DNA of 64,000 nt from Nostoc sp. NMS9. Lineage in GTDB: Bacteria; Cyanobacteriota; Cyanobacteriia; Cyanobacteriales; Nostocaceae. The notes beneath the pieces were generated by a model that ran no database searches, was not told the origin of the DNA, and worked only from the letters and a program-made list of their open reading frames with translations. Positions 44,795-52,400 of the stretch are shown one piece after another; within the stretch, counting starts at the first letter, position 1; each line of letters starts with the position of its first letter. Both the position numbers and the translations under genes were made by a program. The stretch is from positions 1-64,000 of the forward strand of contig NZ_JABXKL010000085.1 of assembly GCF_017114995.1 (NCBI RefSeq), read 5' to 3'.

Positions 44795-45334
44795 ATGTCT
44801 AGACGCAAGAGCGCACGAGAATTAGAAAACCAACTTAAGTATGCTAAAGCTAGAGAAGCCTATACTGCACCACTAAGAGAAGAGGGGGCCGCAACCCAGC
44901 GTCGTCCAAAGACTGCGGTAAAATATGCGGTACTTTCTCCTTTAGCAGCCACAGATTCAGCATTTACCATCCAAGTATCTGCTGCTGGATTACAATTTTT
45001 TGGTGGAATTACAGTATTAGGATTAGCGGAACCGGCAACAGATCCTAGCGCGCCTCGCGGTTTCCGTCCGGCTGAAATGAAGGCAACCGTGGCTGATGGC
45101 TCCCCTAGTGTAGTTCGAGCTAAAGGTTCAAATCGGCCTTACGTTCGCTACGGCAAAGGCTCACGTGGTAGCAACGCTCAATACAATTATTCGGCTGCAA
45201 TCACTGCCGCTACTCCCTCAGCCCTTGATACCAAGGTGAAAGCAATTTTTACATCTGTGAAAAGTTCTCTTGGTGGTAGCTATGGACGTGTCTGGTTTGA
45301 ATCCGAGCGTTACCCCGCAAACGCTAGCGGTTGA
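44795..45334 (+). CDS. basic structural-like protein
   Basis: 179 residues. Basic N-terminus (SRRKSARELENQLKYAKARE) then an Ala/Gly/Ser-rich beta part (FGGITVLGLAEPATD) with GRVWFESERYPANASG at the end. Basic start and beta body resemble capsid-type proteins of small viruses in general layout only. Preceded by a 113-base gap. The stop overlaps the next start (ATGA). Confidence 0.5.
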   Translation: MSRRKSARELENQLKYAKAREAYTAPLREEGAATQRRPKTAVKYAVLSPLAATDSAFTIQVSAAGLQFFGGITVLGLAEPATDPSAPRGFRPAEMKATVADGSPSVVRAKGSNRPYVRYGKGSRGSNAQYNYSAAITAATPSALDTKVKAIFTSVKSSLGGSYGRVWFESERYPANASG

Positions 45335-45552
45335 TGATCAACATTTCTACACCAGCTATTTGGTATCCAGGTCAATCAGAACTTGAATTTTCTGAGGAAT
45401 TGAACCTAATGATGGAGCGGGCCGCAATAACCCGCAACTTTCTTAACGGTGAAATTCCTCCAGATCATCTTTTAGATTTCATCAATGACCAAGGCTTTGA
45501 TGTATTTAAAGTGGCTCTTGATTGGGAATTAGGCGATGGCATTATTAGCTGA
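45331..45552 (+). CDS. small protein
   Basis: 73 residues, begins MINISTPAIWYPGQSELEFS. Acidic, no motif recognised. Coupled to the gene before (overlap) and overlapping the next by 17 bases. Confidence 0.5.
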   Translation: MMINISTPAIWYPGQSELEFSEELNLMMERAAITRNFLNGEIPPDHLLDFINDQGFDVFKVALDWELGDGIIS

Positions 45553-46039
45553 TGTTGGAGCGGTTGGAGCTTGGGAGCTTTTTTATTATCAAAAGCTCTC
45601 AGGCAACCCCCAAAATCGCAGAATCAAAGCCCCGATCATCGATCCGGTTGAATTGCCCTTCATCACCGATAAACACATCTTGCTAGTCGGGGCCTCCTCA
45701 AGTAAAGCAAAGCCAACTTGGTTACGTGCTGGATATCTCTACCAGCAAATTGGCGGGATTCATATTGATGACACCATAATCTACGAAGGATTGGGAGCAG
45801 TCCCCAGCACTGAAACAGACTTTAATCGCTCTCTTATTAAGCTCAACAGCATTGATTTAATCAGGTTTCCCCAAATTACTAATGATTATCGCTTGCGATT
45901 TGAGGCGATGCCCTGGATAGAAGAAGTAACTTTGGGAGTTTGGGTTTACACGGGAATCGTAAGCGATTCAACAGAAGATGCATTAGAGGCAATCAGAGCA
46001 AAACTTGAAACTATTGAATTCAAAATTGATAATTTATGA
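45536..46039 (+). CDS. beta-rich structural-like protein
   Basis: 167 residues, starting MALLADVGAVGAWELFYYQK. Alternating strands and a C-terminal helix (ALEAIRAKLETIEFKIDN). Probably structural, as the neighbours; no family recognised. Stop overlaps the next start (ATGA). Confidence 0.5.
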   Translation: MALLADVGAVGAWELFYYQKLSGNPQNRRIKAPIIDPVELPFITDKHILLVGASSSKAKPTWLRAGYLYQQIGGIHIDDTIIYEGLGAVPSTETDFNRSLIKLNSIDLIRFPQITNDYRLRFEAMPWIEEVTLGVWVYTGIVSDSTEDALEAIRAKLETIEFKIDNL

Positions 46040-46380
46040 CCACATTAAGCTACACCGCATTAGCAGAAAAACTACCTGCTGGTTCAATTGAATTTGTCGG
46101 AAATAATCAAGTCAAACTTAATTTGAGTTTGACAACAGAATCAGGTGCAACTCTCACATTAGATTCATCCTGTGTTAAAGGCATTGTCAAGGTGATGCAA
46201 GCATTGTCATCACTTACTAATCAAGTGAATGAATCAAGAGTTAATGCTAATCTTCCACCAATTCAGTTTGTTTCTCAACAGCTTACAGGTACACCAGAAG
46301 CACCGGAATATGAGTTTACAGTGCGGGTGAAAGTCGATACGGCTTTATTTATTGATAACCTTGATGATCCGACTGAATAA
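46036..46380 (+). CDS. hypothetical protein
   Basis: 114 residues, begins MTTLSYTALAEKLPAGSIEF. Beta-rich with a central helix (KGIVKVMQALSSLTNQVNES). Coupled by overlapping starts and stops on both sides. Confidence 0.5.
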   Translation: MTTLSYTALAEKLPAGSIEFVGNNQVKLNLSLTTESGATLTLDSSCVKGIVKVMQALSSLTNQVNESRVNANLPPIQFVSQQLTGTPEAPEYEFTVRVKVDTALFIDNLDDPTE

Positions 46381-46700
46381 TGATTAACAATACTCAAGAA
46401 GTTGATGGTGTGATTAAATTTAGCAATTGTAGCAATGCTGACAAATCACTAACAGGAAACGTATCTGATGTTGTTTTAAATGCTAATAGTGCTAGAAGCT
46501 ATGCAGCATTTATAAATAATTCCTCAATTGATATCACTCTTATTTTGGGTGATAAAACAAATGCAGTAATCGGCAAAGGAATTATTTTAAAGCCTCGTGG
46601 AGGTAGTTATGAGATTAATAGCAATAACCTCTATATAGGTAAAGTTAGCGCTATCACTACCAATAATTGCAAACTTTCTTTTGTGGAGTGTGTTGAATAA
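46380..46700 (+). CDS. decoration-like beta protein 1
   Basis: 106 residues. The segment ARSYAAFINNSSIDITLILG, then GIILKPRGGSYEI, matches a loose motif seen in phage virion-associated beta proteins (R-x-x-x-x-x-x-N-x-S ... I-x-hydrophobic, L-P-G). The next protein shares the same motif, so the two look related. Overlaps neighbours on both sides. Confidence 0.55.
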   Translation: MINNTQEVDGVIKFSNCSNADKSLTGNVSDVVLNANSARSYAAFINNSSIDITLILGDKTNAVIGKGIILKPRGGSYEINSNNLYIGKVSAITTNNCKLSFVECVE

Positions 46701-47011
46701 TGGCTCTTTATAATCCGGCTACAGCAACAGTAACTGAATCAACTAGTGATACATCAATTCCAACCACTGTTGCTTCTAGTGTTACTAGCGTGACAATTCT
46801 TGCTAGTAATTCTAATCGTAAAGGTGCAACGATTTGGAATGATAGCACTGCTAATTTATTTATTGAATTTGGTGCAACAGCAACAACCAGCGCTTTTACT
46901 GCCAAATTATCAGCAGATGGATACTACGAAGTTCCATTTCATTACACTGGGGTCATTAGTGGTATTTGGTCTGCTGCCAATGGCAACGGTTTGGTTCGGG
47001 AGCTAACTTAA
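46700..47011 (+). CDS. decoration-like beta protein 2
   Basis: 103 residues. NRKGATIWNDSTANLFIEFG, then YYEVPFHYTGVISGIWSAAN: this pattern is frequent in phage capsid-decoration or fibre-type proteins. Shares motif layout with the preceding 106-residue protein. No signal peptide. Confidence 0.6.
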   Translation: MALYNPATATVTESTSDTSIPTTVASSVTSVTILASNSNRKGATIWNDSTANLFIEFGATATTSAFTAKLSADGYYEVPFHYTGVISGIWSAANGNGLVRELT

Positions 47012-47012
47012 G

Positions 47013-47456
47013 ATGCCTTTATCTAATCCAGTATTTGCAGAATTATTACTTCTCGCTAGTTTTACTCACTGGCATGATGAAAGTTCTGTAATAGCTGGTG
47101 CAGCATTAGTGTCTGACTATTCCTCAACTAATCCTTATGGAATCACCAGTTATCAGCCAAGTAATGCCGTTGGGGACTCATTCTCGTTTGATATATTTGT
47201 TGAGGCGGGAACCTATGATGTAACGTTTTTAGGACACGCATATACAAACAGAGGACTTGCTTCTATTAGCGTAAATGGAACACTTCAATACTCTGATTTA
47301 GATTTTTATGGGTTCAACACCATCGTAAAACTAAATAGGAGTATTGTAATACCAGTCACGGGACGTAACACCATTACTGTAACTGTTGTGGGGAAGAATT
47401 CAGGTAGCAGCGCATTTTACATAACACTGACAAAGGTGTGGGGAATCAAGGTATAG
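47013..47456 (+). CDS. beta-sandwich protein, carbohydrate-binding-like
   Basis: 147 residues. Repeated strands: FDIFVEAGTYDVTFLGHAYT, ASISVNGTLQYSDL, NTITVTVVGKNSGSSAFYIT resemble a beta-sandwich such as carbohydrate-binding modules (TYDVTF...). Could be a receptor-binding or surface protein. Family not confirmed. Confidence 0.55.
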   Translation: MPLSNPVFAELLLLASFTHWHDESSVIAGAALVSDYSSTNPYGITSYQPSNAVGDSFSFDIFVEAGTYDVTFLGHAYTNRGLASISVNGTLQYSDLDFYGFNTIVKLNRSIVIPVTGRNTITVTVVGKNSGSSAFYITLTKVWGIKV

Positions 47457-47524
47457 ATGCCACCGATACAGCAATCTTTCAACGTAGAAAAGATTACTAG
47501 AGGATTCAGTAACTAATCAAAAAT

Positions 47525-47815
47525 ATGAAGTTTGATGCTAGTACATTCAGTTTTTTACTAGCTCTTAGCGGTGCCATTTCTGGCTGGATAGCTTGGTGGA
47601 TCGGCAGGAGACAGCAAATTATTCAAAAAGCTGTCAAAGATGCCGAACAAGCCTTAAACGAGAGACGTGACTTTAACCATCTTGTCAACAACCAGCTAGA
47701 CATTTCCAAAAATATCGCTCATGGCTTTGAGGATCTTGAAGATCAGATCGATGCCATGTCTAACGAATTGCGAGAAATAAAAGCTTACTTGATTGGTAAT
47801 CAAAAATACTCTTAA
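47525..47815 (+). CDS. membrane protein with coiled-coil tail
   Basis: 96 residues. Membrane segment at about 8-26 (FSFLLALSGAISGWIAWWIG) followed by a basic turn and a long helix (KAVKDAEQALNERR...). Similar in layout to small phage membrane proteins such as holins or spanin partners, but no homology shown. Confidence 0.55.
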   Translation: MKFDASTFSFLLALSGAISGWIAWWIGRRQQIIQKAVKDAEQALNERRDFNHLVNNQLDISKNIAHGFEDLEDQIDAMSNELREIKAYLIGNQKYS

Positions 47816-47834
47816 CTACAAACACAGACGAATT

Positions 47835-48023
47835 ATGTCTAAATCAACTCTCAACACTCTCACTACTATTTTTGGAGTGGCTGCTGGTGCTGCTAATTTC
47901 CTTGGTAGCATTGGGGTGATTAACCACACTGTTGCTGGTACTATCGGCGGTTTTGCTACTGCTATTCTTGGTTATCTCGTGCAGCAACCTGCTACTAGGG
48001 AACAACAGCCACAGTCTAAATAA
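47835..48023 (+). CDS. small hydrophobic holin-like protein
   Basis: 62 residues from the ATG at 47835 (MSKSTLNTLTTIFGVAAGAA). Two hydrophobic segments rich in Gly/Ala (IFGVAAGAANFLGSIG, GTIGGFATAILGYLVQ), then a short polar tail. Fits small holins in length and layout. Last gene of the train. Confidence 0.5.
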   Translation: MSKSTLNTLTTIFGVAAGAANFLGSIGVINHTVAGTIGGFATAILGYLVQQPATREQQPQSK

Positions 48024-48086
48024 CCCTCTGGGGATTCAGGGTAATCGAAACTTTTTGCGCGAGTGACCACTAGATGCTTTAAATAG

Positions 48087-48272
48087 CTAAGAAAACCTTT
48101 TGTCTCTTTGACTTGGGTCTATCAGATTTGCTTGCTTGACTTCTGGTTCATAACCGCAGTTAACACAGTGATATAACTGAACCCTTACTTTTTCTCCCAT
48201 TTCATTAATGATTTGATACGGGAACAACCCATAAGTTTTGTAACTACAACTGGGACAGTAGAAAAAACTCAT
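48087..48272 (-). CDS. zinc-ribbon small protein
   Basis: 61 residues. Two CxxC pairs: CPSC at about 6-9 and CVNC at about 36-39, typical of a zinc ribbon. On the minus strand beyond the rightward train, possibly a separate regulatory gene. Function unknown. Confidence 0.6.
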   Translation of the reverse strand: MSFFYCPSCSYKTYGLFPYQIINEMGEKVRVQLYHCVNCGYEPEVKQANLIDPSQRDKRFS

Positions 48273-48502
48273 TTTATTTCACTGCTTACGCGTCACTTTA
48301 GTAACTTGTAGGGGACTACAAAAAATCTCTTTTGGCGAATCAAGTCTTGCAAGGTGTAACACCAAAGGCAGTGTACAGACTCAGGAAAGTAAGGCTCATT
48401 ATCTGAGCAGTATCTTCCACAAGTACAGCAAAACCTATCCCTTGCTGCGTTACTGGTACTTTGATCCATTGGTCAAAATCTCCATTTCGTCACATAAAAC
48501 AA

Positions 48503-48685
48503 TCAAAGCTTGTCTTTCCAATCTTCAGCGTGTTCCATGACCCATTCCTCATATTCGGCATCATCCATCTCGTCAGGAGATGTCGGAACCTCAATTATCA
48601 CTATGTCTTTGAGCGCTTCCATATCCTTACTATCTAGTTGTGATAGTCGTTTGGTTGAGATATAAGCAATTTGTTCATTTTCCAT
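48503..48685 (-). CDS. acidic small protein
   Basis: 60 residues, start MENEQIAYISTKRLSQLD. Strongly acidic C-terminal half (DEMDDAEYEEWVMEHAEDW). Possibly an anti-restriction-like or antitoxin-like protein, but not recognised. Low certainty. Confidence 0.4.
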   Translation of the reverse strand: MENEQIAYISTKRLSQLDSKDMEALKDIVIIEVPTSPDEMDDAEYEEWVMEHAEDWKDKL

Positions 48686-48882
48686 TTGTCGTAATTCCGT
48701 TTTCGTAACATAGGTGGCTGAAAGCCCTTTGTTGCCATAGATGGCTAGAATAACAAATGATCGCCCTGCATCCAGTGGGAGGATATCAGTGGGTAGCTGT
48801 TCTCGCCTTAACCAGGAATGTGGTAAGCCGTTCGACTCGGCACAGCAGACATCAAGTTGTTATAAAGTGCGATCGTCAAAAA

Positions 48883-48988
48883 TGAGTAGCATTTGAGTAG
48901 CGCGATCGCTGCTTGCGATGCCTGCGGCGGGCTACGCCTACGCTAAAAATGTGGTTAAAAATAGTGCTTTTGAGTAGCGATTGAGTAG
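48883..48988. other. right boundary repeats (attR candidate) with REP copy 3
   Basis: TGAGTAGC at 48883-48890 and 48894-48901 (11 bases apart); TTTTGAGTAGC at 48968-48978 with TGAGTAG again at 48982-48988 (11 apart). The same pair spacing is seen at the left boundary. A REP-type repeat sits between at 48915-48943. Confidence 0.7.
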
Positions 48989-49469
48989 TATGATTGACAC
49001 CCAAGGCTGAAAATACTGTATAGCCAAGGAAGAAGCACATTAGTTTAGAATTACCACCCAATTAAATCTAAATTCAAAGAGTAAAAATTCTGCAAATTGT
49101 CTACATATATAGGAAACCTATTTGATTTTTGACAGGACTTACGCAACTGTCACAAGTAATGGCGCAGCCACACCGCGCTGCGCACCAAATAACTAGGCGA
49201 TAAACATGGTAACATCTTGACGTTTTAATTGCCGAGCTAAATAATTTGACAACAATCTATGCTTGATTTGATAAATTGTTAACTCCTTGACGGAGTTCTG
49301 ATGCTACTTTGGGAAATCATCAAAAAGCGATCGCCACATCTACATGAAGATGCTTTCCTAGCTTCTGCCTCCAGTGCCCCATACCCAATGCAACTTTTCT
49401 AACGTTTGTTAACCAAGATATGGTAGTGGGAATTATAACACTAGTATAAAGAAATTTTCGTAAAAATTT
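48989..49469. other. gap before the kinase gene
   Basis: About 480 bases without a gene. Holds the upstream region of the large kinase gene; the sequence GCGATCGCC near 49327 is a HIP1 site. No promoter is recognised with certainty. Confidence 0.4.
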
Positions 49470-52400
49470 ATGAGCGCAAAAGTTGATGGAACTTTAAGGA
49501 TTGCTGGCTACCAAATCATCGAGCAACTTTATTCAGGTTCTCGTACTCAAGTGTATCGGGCAATTCGAGAAGGCGATCGCCTACCAGTTGTGATCAAGCT
49601 CTTAAAACGAGAATACCCAACTTTTACCGAATTAGTACAGTTTCGCAACCAATATGCGATCGCTAAAAACCTAGATATTCCCGGCATTATCAAACCCTAC
49701 AGCCTGGAAGCCTATCACAATGGCTATGCCCTAGTCATGGAAGACTTTGGTGGTGTTTCCCTGCGGCAATTTACTCAAGGAAAAACACTGACATTAGAGC
49801 AATTCCTACCCATTGCTCTGCAACTGCTAGACACTTTACACCAGTTACATCAACAGCGCGTCATTCACAAAGACATTAAGCCAGCTAACATCCTGATTCA
49901 CCCTGACACGAAACAAATCAAGCTGATTGACTTTAGTATTGCCTCGCTCTTACCACGAGAAACCCAGGAAATCCAGAGCCTCAATGGATTGGAGGGAACG
50001 CTAGCCTATCTATCGCCAGAGCAAACCGGACGGATGAACAGAGGCATTGACTACCGCAGTGACTTCTATTCTTTAGGTGTGACTTTCTTTGAACTACTGA
50101 GCGGACAACTGCCCTTTGAGTCCCATGAACCGATGGAGTTGGTGCATTACCACATTGCGAAACTTCCACCCTGCGTCTGCGATTTCAACCCCAAATTGCC
50201 CTTGATGCTGGGCGAAATTGTCCGCAAACTGATGGCGAAGAACGCCGAAGATCGCTATCAAAGTGCGCTAGGACTTAAACATGACCTTGTTACCTGCTTA
50301 AAACAGTGGCGAGAAACACGCAAACACACCTGGTTTGATTTAGGACAGCGCGATATCAGCGATCGCTTTCTCATAAGAGAAAAACTCTACGGACGGGAAT
50401 CGGAAGTAAAGACCTTACTAGAGGCATTTGGTCAGGTTGCCAATGGTAGCTCTCAATTGATGCTAGTGGCAGGTTTCTCTGGTATTGGCAAAACCGCAGT
50501 CGTCAATGAAGTGCATAAGCCAATTGTGCGGTGGAATGGCTACTTCATCAAGGGCAAATATGACCAGTTCAACCGCAACATTCCTCTGTCTGCTTTTGTA
50601 CAAGCTTTTCGTGACCTAATAGGACAGTTGCTTAGTGAAAGCGATACTCAGCTAAAGCAATGGCAGAAAAAGATTTTAGCGGCAGTTGGAGAGAACGGAC
50701 AACTTCTGATCGAGGTAATTCCTGAACTGGAACAGATGATTGGCAAACAGCCTGCGATCGCTGAACTATCAGGCGGTGCGGCACAAAACCGTTTCAATCT
50801 GCTGTTCCAAAAGTTCATTCAGGTGTTCGCGACAAGAGAGCATCCGTTGGTAATGTTTCTCGATGACTTGCAGTGGGCAGATTCGGCATCGCTGAATTTG
50901 CTGAAGTTGTTGATGGCTCGGAGTGATTGCAGCTATCTATTCATTATTGGTGCATACCGCGATAACGAGGTATTTGCAGCTCATCCATTCATGTTGACGC
51001 TAGATGAAATTGAAAAGACATCCTCTTTCGTCAATACTTTGACGCTAGCAACCTTAAGTCAAGCAGATGTGAACCATTTGATCGCCGACTCACTCAGTTG
51101 TGCAACAAAACAGGCATTGCCGTTGACAGAGTTGGTTTATCAAAAAGCCAAAGGCAATCCCTTTTTCACAACTCAGTTTTTGAAAGCGCTACATGAGGAT
51201 GGGCTGATTACATTTAATTGGGAGGCAGGTTTTTGGCAGTGTGATGTAGCACAAGTGCGATCGCTTGCTCTCACCGATGATGTGGTGGAATTTATGTCAC
51301 AACAACTTCAGAAGTTGCCCGACATCACTCAAGATATTGTCAAACTGGCAGCCTGTATTGGCAATCAGTTTGATTTGGGGACGTTGGCGATCATTTCCGA
51401 ACAATCCCAAATCGAAGCGGCTGCAAGTTTATGGAAAGCCTTACAGGAAGGTTTGATTTTACCCCAAAGTGAAATTTATAAGTTTTATGTTGGGGAAGAA
51501 CATCAACCAGTTGCTCAAGAAAATTCTGAGATTGTTGCATATAGATTTTTACATGATCGGGTGCAACAAGCGGCATACTCCCTAATTCCCGCCGATGAAA
51601 AACAACCCGTTCACTTGAAGATTGGACAGTTACTCCTGCGTAACACCCCCGAAAACAACCGGGAAGAACGCATTTTTGAAATCGTCAGTCAATTCAATGT
51701 TGCGACTGAATTGCTCGCCCAATCCGCAGAACGTCAAGAATTGGCGCAATTTAACCTGATGGCAAGTCGCAAGGCAAAGGCGGCGACTGCCTATACTGCC
51801 GCCTGCAAATATGCCCAAATAGGCATTGAGTTACTTGCCCAAAACAGTTGGCAGCATCAGTATGAGTTGACCCTAGCACTGCATCAAGTTGCCACAGAAG
51901 CCGCCTATCTGAGCGGTAATTTAGAGCAGATGGCAGCCTTTGCGAACCTCGTCCTAAACCATGCCAAAACCCCATTAGATCAAATCAGCGTTTATGAGGT
52001 GAAGATTGAGGCATTCATCGCTCAGGGTAAATTTACCGAGGCGATCGCAGCGGCACTTGCCATCTTAAAGCAATTGGGAGTGGAACTGCCCGCAGCGCCA
52101 ACCCAGGATGACGTGGCAGCTGCCTTTAGTACCGTCTCAGATGCGATTGGAAAGCACTTACCTGCCGAGTTACTCAACCTCAGCCAAGCAAGGGATGTGA
52201 ACATCCTAGCGGCGGCTCGAATTTTGACATCGGTAGCACCCGGCGCTTATGTGTCTGTGCCACTGCTGTATTTACTGGTGATTTTAAAAAAGGTTTATCT
52301 GTCTGTCGTGTATGGCAATGAGTCAACCTCGACTTTTAGCTATGCCTCTTATGGAATATTCATGTGTGGTGTGGTCGGAAACGTCGAATTAGGTTATGAA

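Larger units (their letters stand above)
27807..48978. mobile_element. integrative element of about 21 kb, type unknown
   Basis: Bounded by an 11-bp direct repeat TTTTGAGTAGC at 27807-27817 and 48968-48978, with paired TGAGTAGC units at both borders. A tyrosine integrase starts the left side. Gene order: a leftward block of small genes (28.9-34.1 kb) with a membrane-linked ATPase, a rightward block (34.3-39.5 kb) ending in a replication protein with iterons, a short leftward block with a second recombinase (39.6-40.5 kb), and a rightward train of about twelve proteins (40.7-48.0 kb). No terminase, portal, capsid, tail or relaxase gene is recognisable. Adjacent host genes are intact on both sides. 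Confidence 0.75.

Noticed and set aside
41032..48023. Standard tailed-phage late region
   Set aside because: No terminase, portal, major capsid, tail tube or tail fibre chaperone pattern could be recognised in the train, so a tailed-phage call is not supported.
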